Source: Methanomicrobiales archaeon HGW-Methanomicrobiales-3 (GTDB lineage Archaea > Halobacteriota > Methanomicrobia > Methanomicrobiales > Methanospirillaceae). From it: a stretch of DNA of 64,000 nt. Under the pieces are notes generated by a model, which saw only the letters and a list, made by a program, of their open reading frames with translations, did not search any database and was not told the origin of the DNA. A program made the position numbers and the translations under genes. This document shows, piece by piece, positions 43,732 through 51,844 of this stretch; position 1 is the stretch's first letter; every line of letters starts with the position of its first letter. The DNA lies in contig PGYK01000002.1 of the NCBI GenBank assembly GCA_002839605.1, positions 62,001 through 126,000 of the forward strand, read 5' to 3'.

Positions 43732-46005
43732 CTATTTTCGTGCGTCTTTTGCACCGGGCGGGTGGAACCGGTACGCGTCCATTGGAACGTCAATCTCAAA
43801 CCGGGCCCCCTTCCCTGCCTCGCCACACTCCCGGATGGTCAACCCGGTGATGGAGAGGATCTCGCGGGAGAGGAAGAGCCCAAAGCCGGTATGTCTGCCG
43901 TACCCCCACTCAAAGATCCGCTCCTTCTCGTGGGGGGCAATCCCGATACCGTTATCCTCGCAGATGATGGTGACCCCCGTATCGGTCACCGTTGAGGAGA
44001 TTTTCACCCACGTGGCCCGTTCCCCGTGACGGAACGCGTTCTCCAAAAGCGTGAAGAAGACCTTCTCGAGCAGGGGATCGGCAAAGAGTTCAAGGTCGCC
44101 GGTATGTACCGTGCAGCTGATCTTTTCGTTCTGGAAATCGCAGCAGGCTTTGGTAACAATCTGCTCAACATTCTGCCAGGTGGGGGCGTGCACCCCGACA
44201 TTCTGGTAGAGCCGGGTGAAGATCATGTGGCGGTCGACGACTGCTGCGGCTTTTTGCGCTGTTGCAAGATATTTCCGGGCGTCCGGGTTCTCGATACGAT
44301 CTTCGGCCAGTTTGATGTACCCGGTCAGGATCGTGAGCTGGTTGAGGATATCGTGGCGGGTGATCGAGCTGAGCAGGTTGAGTTTCTTGTTCGCCTGCCG
44401 GAATGCATCTTCCTTTCTTTGCAGTTCCGCTGTCCGCTCGTCCACCCGGTGTTCGAGTTCGGCGTAGAAACGGCGCAGCTGCTCCTCTGCCTCTTTCCGG
44501 GCGGTAATATCCGAGAAGATCCCGTCTGCGTACCAGGTGCCGTCCCGTTCATATACTGCGGTGGACCGGTCATGCAGCCAGATCCAATTCCCATCCTTTC
44601 TTTGGATCCGGTACTCGATGTCGAATGTGTTTTCGGTAAACAGGGACTGCCATGCACTGGTTACCCGTAGATGGTCCTCCGGGTGTATCCGGTCAAAGAA
44701 AAGCAGCGCCTCCTGCCCGCAGATCTCATAAGGCGTATACCCGTACACCATCTCCACGTTCGGGCTGATGAACACGGTCCTGCCATCCCGTGTGGAGGTC
44801 CAGAGAACGTCCGGGATATTCTCAATAAGCCTGCGGTACCGCTCCTCACTTACCTTCTCGCGCCCGATTGCCGCGTTCAGCGTTGATACCATGGTGTTGA
44901 CGCTCTCTTCAAGCACAACAAACTCGTGCCCGATAGCCGGTGGCGCAATGGTGTGGTCCAGATCCCCCCGGGCGATCCGGTCAACGTCCGAGACGATCTG
45001 GTACACCGGACGGGCAAGGAACCGGGCCAGGAGGATGGCGGCAACGATCCCGAGGAGCACCGCCATCAGCCCGACGATGAAGTGAGTGATGAGCAGATCA
45101 TTGAGCTGCTTGTGGATGAGGGTAGTATCGTACGTGATCCGGACAATCCGGCTCACATCGGAACCATACTGGTTGTCCATGAGATCCACGAAGAGGTAGG
45201 TAGTTTTTGTTCCCGCCCCGGGATTCTCCCGTTCCATGCCGGTTCTCGTGGCTATGATCCGGTCGAGATCCGCCTCCGTGGCGGTGTCCGGCAGCGGTGC
45301 CGCAGGATTGACCGGTTTTTTGACGATATCGTATATCACGACGTCCCTGACAAAGGGGTTGAGGTACGCCATCTGGTCGATTTTTTTCTGGTAGGATGCA
45401 AACGAGTGCTGCTGGTCATAAAGGGGACCGGTGAGGCCGATCTCGAAGATATACCGGTGATCGGGCGTGGGCATGTAGGCGTACTTCCGGAGATTGCCCG
45501 TTGTGAGCTCGCCCACCACCCGGTCCGAGAAATATCCCTCCGACTGGCGTATGCCGGTCAGGTATTGGGAAAAGTAAGGGACGGTGCGGAAGTCCAGCCC
45601 GAGGTCCGGGCTGTAGGTCGTGTACTCAATGACATTCGATTCGTTGACGATGTAGAGGTCGATATTTTCGCCAATCTCCTCCCTTATCGCATCGAGATCC
45701 ATCTTTGCCGGATCCCTGCCCGCCCGCTCGTACCCGGCCATGAACACGCTGAACCCGTCCATGAGTTTCTCGTTCTGGCTGTCATCGAAGAGCCGGAACC
45801 CGGCATCGATGATCCCGACCGACTGGATGATGTTCTTCTCGGTCTGGACCTGCAAAAACGCTGCATTCTGCTCGTAGTTCTGTTTTGCCTGGAGGTAATC
45901 GGTGACCGTGATCCCGGTTGCGACAAGCATGATGAGCAGGACCATGGCTACGAGCAGGTAATGCGAGAACGGCCGCTGCTGGTCCGGTGGCTTGGGAAGA
46001 TCCAT
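43732..46005 (-). CDS. Membrane sensor histidine kinase (Cache-type sensor, HAMP, PAS)
   Basis: A 757-residue kinase. There are two membrane helices, at about residues 16-38 and 302-326, with a roughly 260-residue extracytoplasmic region between them that looks like a Cache sensor. HAMP (about 327-380), PAS/PAC (about 395-510) and a coiled coil lead to the phospho-acceptor box SSITRHDILNQLT (His 551). The ATPase domain (about 640-745) has LLENAFRHG, CEDNGIGIAPHEKERIFEWGYG and GLFLSREILSITG. No response regulator gene is adjacent, so its partner lies elsewhere. The ATG is preceded by AGGCAGGAAAA. A 25-base inverted repeat lies 88 bases upstream. Confidence 0.9.
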   Translation of the reverse strand: MDLPKPPDQQRPFSHYLLVAMVLLIMLVATGITVTDYLQAKQNYEQNAAFLQVQTEKNIIQSVGIIDAGFRLFDDSQNEKLMDGFSVFMAGYERAGRDPAKMDLDAIREEIGENIDLYIVNESNVIEYTTYSPDLGLDFRTVPYFSQYLTGIRQSEGYFSDRVVGELTTGNLRKYAYMPTPDHRYIFEIGLTGPLYDQQHSFASYQKKIDQMAYLNPFVRDVVIYDIVKKPVNPAAPLPDTATEADLDRIIATRTGMERENPGAGTKTTYLFVDLMDNQYGSDVSRIVRITYDTTLIHKQLNDLLITHFIVGLMAVLLGIVAAILLARFLARPVYQIVSDVDRIARGDLDHTIAPPAIGHEFVVLEESVNTMVSTLNAAIGREKVSEERYRRLIENIPDVLWTSTRDGRTVFISPNVEMVYGYTPYEICGQEALLFFDRIHPEDHLRVTSAWQSLFTENTFDIEYRIQRKDGNWIWLHDRSTAVYERDGTWYADGIFSDITARKEAEEQLRRFYAELEHRVDERTAELQRKEDAFRQANKKLNLLSSITRHDILNQLTILTGYIKLAEDRIENPDARKYLATAQKAAAVVDRHMIFTRLYQNVGVHAPTWQNVEQIVTKACCDFQNEKISCTVHTGDLELFADPLLEKVFFTLLENAFRHGERATWVKISSTVTDTGVTIICEDNGIGIAPHEKERIFEWGYGRHTGFGLFLSREILSITGLTIRECGEAGKGARFEIDVPMDAYRFHPPGAKDARK

Positions 46006-46092
46006 TTTTCCTGCCTGTTTTCCTTACCCGTGCGTGTCAGTCCGGAGTTGGAACTCAACAGCCTGAGCTGGTAAAGAGATAAAATCCTCACA

Positions 46093-46117
46093 AATCCGGA
46101 TCACACCCATCCGGATT
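46093..46117. repeat. Inverted repeat upstream of the sensor kinase
   Basis: AATCCGGAT and ATCCGGATT are separated by CACACCC, a perfect 9-base inverted repeat. The inner ATCCGGAT is itself a palindrome and so occurs twice. It could be an operator, a dimer-binding site, or a hairpin in the leader of the kinase transcript. Confidence 0.45.
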
Positions 46118-46297
46118 GCGGTATCTTCCCATTTCTTTTGATAATATTTATACTGTCCTCTGGATACAACCGGTGCGGTCTGCACAGGGCAAGGCACTCC
46201 ACGAAAATCGGCAAAAGCCCGGGCTCACGGGAACAACAATACAAATGTGCAATGGATACGATCCACAGGAAAGGAAAAAATGAATAAATTTATGAAA

Positions 46298-46480
46298 TTA
46301 GAACCGGGGTTTCCGGTGCTTCGGGAGGCAGTCACGGCAATAAACCGGGCGGCCTTCGGTCGGCTTGAACGGAACTTCGCATTCTTTTCCGCAGTCTGAA
46401 CAGGTGCATTTTGTCATTTCACGCGGGCCGCCGAAGTCTCTGGGACCCCTGCTGCCACCATAATTATTCGATCCGAACAT
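46298..46480 (-). CDS. Small CxxC-x17-CxxC zinc-binding protein
   Basis: A 60-residue protein whose C-terminal half fits the CxxC-x17-CxxC pattern exactly: CSDC, 17 residues, CRDC. This is a small zinc ribbon found in many archaea and bacteria. The N-terminal half, NNYGGSRGPRDFGGPRE, is Gly/Arg-rich, as in RNA-binding tails, so nucleic-acid contact is plausible. It ends KHRKPRF, a basic tail. It lies 292 bases upstream of the kinase gene on the same strand. An inverted repeat, ACAGTT/AACTGT at 46494-46513, lies just upstream of the start. Confidence 0.85.
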   Translation of the reverse strand: MFGSNNYGGSRGPRDFGGPREMTKCTCSDCGKECEVPFKPTEGRPVYCRDCLPKHRKPRF

Positions 46481-46859
46481 AATGTTTTCTCATACAGTTT
46501 TATGTATAACTGTGCTACAATATGCGCGCTCAGAGTATTTTAAAGAGTCTGTTGGTGCATGCCGGAATTTTTTATTTCCAAACCGTCAGCAGCCTGCCCG
46601 TTCCACCGCCATACCGTCAATTATCCCGGCCGGAATGACCATGGCGGGTAGTATCAGGTGCCTCAAAGCCGATCCCGGTGGCGCACTCCCGCGGGATCAT
46701 CCCCCGTACCCGCACAAGCACTACGATGTCGGGCGCCCGGTTCAAGAGAAAAGCCACACGGCCCCGGTGATGACGGTTTTGCGCACAAACGGTTTTTAAA
46801 AAAACAACCGCGAAGGATCAGATCCGCCCAGCGGCAGGGTTCGTGCCGGTTGCCAGAGA
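46481..46859. other. Intergenic region, no gene seen
   Basis: This stretch of 379 bases has the 46494-46513 inverted repeat (ACAGTT and AACTGT, 8-base loop) and a TATA-like TTTAAAATAC near 46535-46545 on the minus strand for the zinc-ribbon gene. Frames in the rest of the region have no recognisable product. Confidence 0.45.
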
Positions 46860-47360
46860 TCAGCTGTTCCGGATCTCGTTGTACAGGATGACCAGCGAGA
46901 GGCTGATGAGGTTTGCTGTTGTTGCCAGGTACCACAGGACCATCTCGGCGCGGTCGAGCAGGGTAATCCACCCGAGCCAGAGCATAGCGCAGATGATGGA
47001 GAACGTGATGAGGGTATCTACGGCAAGAAAGACCAGCGGCTTGTTGAAGATCCTCCCGAGCTGGGCGATGGTGCAGAACTCAGAGAGTGGTTTTTTGTGG
47101 GCAAGGTCAAAGAGCGACCGGCTGATATTCATGAAGAGGTCGGCAGTTGCCCAGACCACAACGGCCCCTCCAAAGTAAAGGAGCCCGGTGTCCCCTTCCG
47201 TGCCGAGCCGGAATGCTGTGATCCCAAAGAGGAGCTTGAAGATGCAGAACGGGATCCCGATGGTGAGGCTTAAAAATACCGGCCGGGTGAAGAACCGCTG
47301 GATCGCATCCGCCTCGCGTGCGGCTTTGCACGTCCCCCCGTCTGCTGGTTCCTGCGACAT
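46860..47360 (-). CDS. Hypothetical membrane protein (four helices)
   Basis: A 166-residue protein with about four membrane segments, near 32-49, 60-82, 108-130 and 140-160. Its loops contain LFMNISRSLFDLAHKKPLSEFC, and it ends LVILYNEIRNS. No family is recognised. The composition and codon use look like a real gene. It is divergent from the TerB-like gene with 158 bases between the start codons. Confidence 0.6.
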   Translation of the reverse strand: MSQEPADGGTCKAAREADAIQRFFTRPVFLSLTIGIPFCIFKLLFGITAFRLGTEGDTGLLYFGGAVVVWATADLFMNISRSLFDLAHKKPLSEFCTIAQLGRIFNKPLVFLAVDTLITFSIICAMLWLGWITLLDRAEMVLWYLATTANLISLSLVILYNEIRNS

Positions 47361-47518
47361 GATGAAGTGGCCGGCCTCTCCGGTACTGGATTTTTGGGGG
47401 CGCAGGTATTAAGGGATATGCTCCCCGTGCGGCATTCGGCTGCGCTGGAGGGTGGGGCATAACCCAGATTAACAAGCAGGAACAATTCCCTGAACACATC
47501 TATGGAAGGAAAGCTCTC

Positions 47519-47935
47519 ATGGGAATATTTGACAAACTCACCGGAAACAAACCCGTAACGCTCAACCCGAAATCCGCGCTGGTCCTCTCGGCCATCACGG
47601 TCATTGCCGCAGACGGTGTCATCGACGAGGCCGAACTCAACGACCTTGCCAAGATCGTCCGGGGCGACCGCACGTCCATCAACAATGCCATGGAAGTGAT
47701 GAAAGCGAACAAGTTCCCCGGCGTCATCGACATGATCGCTGCGGTGCTCGACGAGAAGCAGAAGCTTGCCACCCTCGCCATCCTCTGCGATCTTGCCATG
47801 GCTGACGGGATCCTTGCCGGCGAAGAGAAGATCGTCCTCGAGATGTACCGGGAGAAGTTCGGCATCACTGAGGATGCGCTGAGGCCGGTCATCGAGACCA
47901 TCGCGCTCAAGAACAACTTTTCAATCTTCTCGTAA
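47519..47935 (+). CDS. TerB-like protein
   Basis: A 138-residue all-helical protein resembling TerB (tellurite resistance). The two repeated elements are ITVIAADGVIDEAELNDLAKI and LCDLAMADGILAGEEKIVLEM, each with an ADG followed by an acidic residue, the TerB signature. In bacteria TerB works with other Ter proteins at the membrane in metal and phage stress; those genes are not present here. The ATG follows GGAAGGAAAG. It is transcribed away from the 46860 gene. Confidence 0.85.
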   Translation: MGIFDKLTGNKPVTLNPKSALVLSAITVIAADGVIDEAELNDLAKIVRGDRTSINNAMEVMKANKFPGVIDMIAAVLDEKQKLATLAILCDLAMADGILAGEEKIVLEMYREKFGITEDALRPVIETIALKNNFSIFS

Positions 47936-47948
47936 TCTCTTCCCTTTT

Positions 47949-48713
47949 TTACCGGTTGGTCCTGAAGCAGAGCACCGCGGCAAGCACAGCGAACGCAGGC
48001 GGCAGGAGTCCTGCCGGTGCATGGGTTGTCGGGACCGGTTCGGTGGTGTGTGGTGGGGGCAAGACGGTCTCCTGTGTTGCCGGGGGCGGGGTTGCGGTGA
48101 CAAGTACCGTGACGACCCGGGTGATGACGGTCGGCTGCCGGGTCGGCTCTTCAGTGATGATCACCATGGCGGGCGCTTTCCGGGAGTACACATTAACCGT
48201 AACATCCAGGTTGTCGCGGTCAACCGACTCCGGGTTCTCGGCCCTGACCGAGTAGGACCGCAGGCCGGTATAGGCCGAAGTCTGGAACTCCACGACAATC
48301 TGCCCGTCCCTGTTCGTGGTGGCAAGCGCATAATAATTGGTGTTGGACATGGTTGCGGAGGCTGGCGCAACATCGTCAAGGATGGTCCGCCCGTTCCCGT
48401 TGTTGTACTGGTAGGAGCCGATCGTGTAAGGTCCCCCGGCAGGATCTTTTCTGACATTCTCGATATTGTCGGCAATCACCGGCGGCTGGTCGTACTCTTC
48501 GCCACTCATCGTGAACGTCCGGGGCAGCCAGATGTAATACGAGGTGTTGGGCATCCCCGTGATGGTTGCCGTAAACCGGCTCCCCCGGGTCAGGGTATCG
48601 TCAATGGACTGTTCCGCGGTCTTGACGGCATTCGCCGGCATTGTGGCAAGCAGGGCAAACGCCAGCAGTACGAGCAGGGCAAGGGGCAGGAAGCGAAATT
48701 TCATGAAAGCCAA
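47949..48713 (-). CDS. Exported protein with Pro/Thr linker and C-terminal anchor
   Basis: A 254-residue protein with a signal peptide (FLPLALLVLLAFALLATMPANA, about residues 8-29), a beta-rich domain (about 30-175) containing GSRFTATITGMPNTSYYIWL and TNYYALATTNRDGQIVVEF, then a Thr/Pro-rich linker. The C-terminal LPPAFAVLAAVLCFRTNR is a membrane helix and basic tail. It resembles methanogen surface proteins of the DUF3821 type but I cannot confirm that. It converges on the TerB-like gene and is divergent from the adenosine-specific kinase gene. Confidence 0.7.
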   Translation of the reverse strand: MAFMKFRFLPLALLVLLAFALLATMPANAVKTAEQSIDDTLTRGSRFTATITGMPNTSYYIWLPRTFTMSGEEYDQPPVIADNIENVRKDPAGGPYTIGSYQYNNGNGRTILDDVAPASATMSNTNYYALATTNRDGQIVVEFQTSAYTGLRSYSVRAENPESVDRDNLDVTVNVYSRKAPAMVIITEEPTRQPTVITRVVTVLVTATPPPATQETVLPPPHTTEPVPTTHAPAGLLPPAFAVLAAVLCFRTNR

Positions 48714-48843
48714 TCCTCCATTATCGCAGGTACGTGGGACATTAGCCGTTCCGGATTAAATACTACCGTACTGGTATCCGCGCTCTTCTCAAAGCAATGC
48801 CTTTATGGGTGCCGGCACACATCTCCTCCCTGGAGTGATATGC

Positions 48844-49341
48844 ATGGGAAACCCGTTCGAATTCGATCTGGTGCCGGTAAGAAAGCCGGAAGATGTGAAT
48901 TTCATCCTCGGCCAGTCGCATTTTATCAAGACTGCCGAGGACATCGCCGAGGCGGTCACCGGTTCGGTCCCGGGTGCGAAGTTCGGGCTTGCATTCTCGG
49001 AGGCTTCGGCCGAATGCCTGATCCGGTGCGAGGGAAATGATGACGCACTCGTGGCGCTGGCGCAGGAGAACGCGGGCCGGATTGCGGCCGGTCATTCGTT
49101 CATCCTGTTTTTGGAGAACTGCTACCCCGTCAATGTCCTCAACGCGATCAAAGGCCTGCAGGAAGTATGCAGTATCTACTGTGCCACGGCAAATCCCGTG
49201 GAGGTCGTGGTTGCGGAATCCGCGCTTGGGCGGGGGATTTTGGGGGTCATTGACGGCCGGAAACCCCGGGGGATTGAAGGCCCGGCCGATGTTGTTGCGA
49301 GGCGTGAATTTTTGCGGAAATTCGGGTACAAGCACGGGTGA
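48844..49341 (+). CDS. Adenosine-specific kinase family protein (DUF355)
   Basis: A 165-residue protein of the DUF355 family, which has been proposed, from structure, to bind adenosine or AMP. It begins MGNPFEFDLVPVRKPEDVNF with the family N-terminus, followed by LGQSHFIKTAEDIAEAV, AKFGLAFSEASAECLIRCEG, GHSFILFLENCYPVNVLNAI and ATANPVEVVV, and the terminal RGILGVIDGRKPRGIE. The start at 48844 is preferred to 48805; it follows GGAGTG and begins at the family N-terminus. It is known only from archaea and some bacteria. There is no operon partner. Confidence 0.85.
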   Translation: MGNPFEFDLVPVRKPEDVNFILGQSHFIKTAEDIAEAVTGSVPGAKFGLAFSEASAECLIRCEGNDDALVALAQENAGRIAAGHSFILFLENCYPVNVLNAIKGLQEVCSIYCATANPVEVVVAESALGRGILGVIDGRKPRGIEGPADVVARREFLRKFGYKHG

Positions 49342-49410
49342 GAGGGCCGGTATCCCGCTGCCTTTTTTTTGCACCCGTCTCCTTTATCTGCCGGGAGCGG
49401 ATTACTGATT

Positions 49411-49692
49411 ATGTCACCGCGAAAGCCAATCGAGAAAAGTACGGTGAATAAAGCGGACCCGACCAAGGGGTCCGGCATGGACCGAAACCGCCATCTTGAA
49501 GATGCCCGCCATCACCCTCTGGACCACCCGTTGCCGCACCCGCCCCATAAGCCGATCAAAAAACCACCCCTGCCAAAAAAACATACCCCGCACTCCCGCC
49601 CGCATGAAGAGGAGCTGGGTCCCCACACCAACAAACCCGGCCCGATTAAGCCGGCACCCAAGCTCACCCGGGCCGGCAGGAAGGTGCCGTGA
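49411..49692 (+). CDS. Small Pro/His/Lys-rich protein
   Basis: A 93-residue frame with a strongly biased composition: runs of PHPPHKPIKKPPLPKKHTPH and KPGPIKPAPK. It starts MSPRKPIEKSTVNKADPTKG. Such low-complexity proteins are often extracellular or DNA-associated, but there is no signal peptide. It is downstream of the 48844 gene by 69 bases on the same strand. Because low-complexity frames can arise by chance in GC-rich DNA, confidence is low. Confidence 0.35.
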   Translation: MSPRKPIEKSTVNKADPTKGSGMDRNRHLEDARHHPLDHPLPHPPHKPIKKPPLPKKHTPHSRPHEEELGPHTNKPGPIKPAPKLTRAGRKVP

Positions 49693-49966
49693 TCAGCGAT
49701 CACCCGTATCACCCTTTTTTGTTCATTCCATCTTCTCCAATCTCGAATCCCGCGAACCACCCGGGATTGCACCGCCCGGATCCGGCGCACCACAAATCCG
49801 GTGTGTCTGGGGGTTTTTTTCAACCCGTTTCGCATGCACGCCGGATTTTCCCTGTATCTTGTTGTGCCGCACTGGTTGCCGGGCATACCTGGTGTACGGA
49901 TTTGTACTCCGATCCCTGCTGTTTTTTTGGCAACAACAATTACGGTTCCTGCACAGGCACACCTAC

Positions 49967-49992
49967 CCGGGTAATTCTTTTGGATTACCCGG
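49967..49992 (+). repeat. Perfect stem-loop
   Basis: CCGGGTAAT and ATTACCCGG are separated by eight bases (TCTTTTGG), a 9-base perfect stem. It is in the middle of a long non-coding stretch and is not followed by a simple T run, so a terminator role is uncertain. Confidence 0.5.
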
Positions 49993-50426
49993 CAGGGAAT
50001 TTTTCCGCAGGAAATCTGCCCGTGTTCTTGCTGTTTTCCGGTTCCCTAAAATTTTCACCCATATTCTGACAATCCGGCAAATTGATCATCCTTTTATACC
50101 CCTTTCCTTCCACTGGAACGCTGCTTTAAAAAAGCCTCAATTCCTGTACCTGCACCACTCCATGGCTTTTTAAAAACCCCGACTGGTTCCCGTTTTACCC
50201 GGGTTTCTGCATGGGAGTTATGGTGCATCCATTGGGTTGCGGCATACCCGACTGCACCATTTTCAGAGTGGCCAAATCTCCGGCTGCAAAACCGTTGGGG
50301 GCATATGCAGGATTTTTTTTAAACGCGGCCCACGTGTATCCCTGTCCATCCTGCGCTCCTGCACTACTACCGAAACATCCCTGTTCCAAGAAAATTTTTT
50401 ATACCGGGCGTGATATCTTACAATTA

Positions 50427-50513
50427 ATGCACAACCAGCCGCAACAGAGCACTACCCGGGCCAGGCAGGCCTTCTCTTCTCTTGGTAAGCGGCTGCTCAT
50501 TTTCGTACCCTGA
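50427..50513 (+). CDS. Possible 28-aa leader peptide upstream of the HEAT gene
   Basis: A short frame starts MHNQPQQSTTRARQAFSSLG and ends KRLLIFVP. Its ATG is about 27 bases after TTTTTATA, so the transcript would begin at the ATG (leaderless). The HEAT-repeat gene starts 73 bases after its stop, behind a good ribosome site, so both may share the transcript. It may be a leader peptide, or chance. Confidence 0.25.
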   Translation: MHNQPQQSTTRARQAFSSLGKRLLIFVP

Positions 50514-50586
50514 TACGTCCTGCCCGTTCGTTGTTTGCGGGGCGTTTTTTAGAAACGATCGCTGAATAAAATTTTGGAGGTGAAGT

Positions 50587-51033
50587 ATGAGTTCAATTGC
50601 AGAAATGGCAGGTTATGACCGTACCGGGTTCATCCCCCGGCCGGCGGGGATCTACCGGCTTATCGACCGGACCATGAACGATCATCGCATGCAGGAGCGG
50701 ATCCTTGCGGTGATAGCACTCGGGGAGAGCCGGGACCCGCGGGCAGTCCGCCCTCTCATCGACTGCTGTTATGATAAAAACCCCGAGCTGCGCTGGCATG
50801 CGATCGTTGCGCTCGGGATGATCCGGAGCGGACGGGGCGTGGATGCACTCGTTGAACGGCTCCGTGACCCGCAGGAACGCGGGGAGAATCGCGAGCGTGC
50901 CGCCATGGCGCTGGCAGCGATAGGGAGCCTGAGTGCCATTGCGGGTCTCAAAGAAGTGCTTGCAGCAGAGGCAGAAGATTCGGCAATCCGGTCATCGATC
51001 ACCGCCTCACTCGGCCGGGCAGCAGCATTGTAA
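50587..51033 (+). CDS. HEAT-repeat protein
   Basis: A 148-residue helical-repeat protein. After an N-terminal tail (SSIAEMAGYDRTGFIPRPAG) there are about three HEAT repeats of roughly 30 residues, including VIALGESRDPRAVRPLIDCC, ELRWHAIVALGMIRSGRGVD and RERAAMALAAIGSLSAIAGL. The alternating ALG/AIG and D-x-x-x-x-L/I features are typical of PBS lyase HEAT-like repeats that serve as protein scaffolds. The ATG follows GGAGGTG. Its partner is unknown. Confidence 0.85.
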   Translation: MSSIAEMAGYDRTGFIPRPAGIYRLIDRTMNDHRMQERILAVIALGESRDPRAVRPLIDCCYDKNPELRWHAIVALGMIRSGRGVDALVERLRDPQERGENRERAAMALAAIGSLSAIAGLKEVLAAEAEDSAIRSSITASLGRAAAL

Positions 51034-51099
51034 GCGGTTACAAAAGCGGGTTTCGCCGTCACGGACCCGGGCGCGTCCGGACGGCGTTTCTGTTCGCCT

Positions 51100-51804
51100 T
51101 TATGGCAGGCGGAGCCGGTGCTCTTCGAGCGAGTCATCGAAGAACACTTTCACCGTGATCTCCGCCCCTTTCCGGAACGCCCTGAGCCGGTCATCGTAGA
51201 TCTTCTGGACGTGCCGGAGCTTGTTTTTTGTAAAATAGTCCTGCATGTATTCCAGGAACCGGATCTCCTGCGTGAGGAAGGCGTTCTCGTACTCCTTGGT
51301 CTCGCGGGCGATTGCCATGCTCTCCTCGTCCGGGATCTCCCGGTCATACTCCCCGTGCTGCTCCAGACCCGAGAACTGCCGCCAGTCGATGACGCCCTCA
51401 TCGTCCCTTTCACGGTGGAGCATGTACGGGTAGATCCGGCAGATGGCAAACCGGCGGTCGTAGATCCGGCACCGGCCGTCTTGTAAGAACCAGCACGAAC
51501 CTGCCTCGTCGTCCTGCACCCGCAGCGCATAGCCCGAGACGTAGAAGACGCCGTTCTGGTCGCAGAACTCCGGTCCCGGTGCCGGTTCAAGGGCTTCAGG
51601 CTCAATCTCCTTTACGGCCCTGACGTCCTGGTCCAGGAGAAAGACATGGCCGTTAAAAGAGCGGGTGCAGCATTTCGCGCAGGAGGTGCACCGGAACCGA
51701 ATGCCCCTGATGATCTCCGCGAGGCGTTCTGTCGGGTATTCAAAGAGACTGTTTCGTTCCTGCGTGAGCGCAGTGATCCGGAGGGGGATGGGAGTTAAGG
51801 AAAT
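51100..51804 (-). CDS. YkgJ-family Cys-cluster protein with no canonical start codon
   Basis: A roughly 234-residue reading frame. The CxxC-like ligand set is CTSCAKCC (about residues 39-46), CDQNG near 83, CWFLQDGRC near 100 and CRIYP near 119, as in YkgJ proteins that bind zinc or an Fe-S cluster. No ATG, GTG or TTG occurs in frame between the upstream stop (51912) and a GTG at 51519 that lies after the first ligand group. The best start is ATT 51804, 5 bases after GAGGTG. It is the fourth gene of the HTH-PH-SdpI operon, beginning 41 bases after the SdpI-like gene. A sequencing error must be excluded. Confidence 0.7.
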   Translation of the reverse strand: MSLTPIPLRITALTQERNSLFEYPTERLAEIIRGIRFRCTSCAKCCTRSFNGHVFLLDQDVRAVKEIEPEALEPAPGPEFCDQNGVFYVSGYALRVQDDEAGSCWFLQDGRCRIYDRRFAICRIYPYMLHRERDDEGVIDWRQFSGLEQHGEYDREIPDEESMAIARETKEYENAFLTQEIRFLEYMQDYFTKNKLRHVQKIYDDRLRAFRKGAEITVKVFFDDSLEEHRLRLP

Positions 51805-51844
51805 CGTGGCACCTCGATTATTCAGGTACTTTTGTGGCAGGAGG

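Larger units (their letters stand above)
49693..50586. other. T-rich intergenic region with stem-loop and micro-ORF
   Basis: This stretch of 894 bases has many T tracts and unusually low coding character compared with its neighbours. It contains a perfect stem-loop at 49967-49992, a TATA-like TTTTTATA at about 50395-50402 and a 28-codon frame at 50427-50513. Open frames from 49723 to 50173 have no recognisable product. It may be a decayed gene. Confidence 0.5.

Noticed and set aside
44926-46074. Plus-strand frame of 382 codons over the sensor kinase
   Set aside because: Antisense shadow; no signal, motif or ribosome site.
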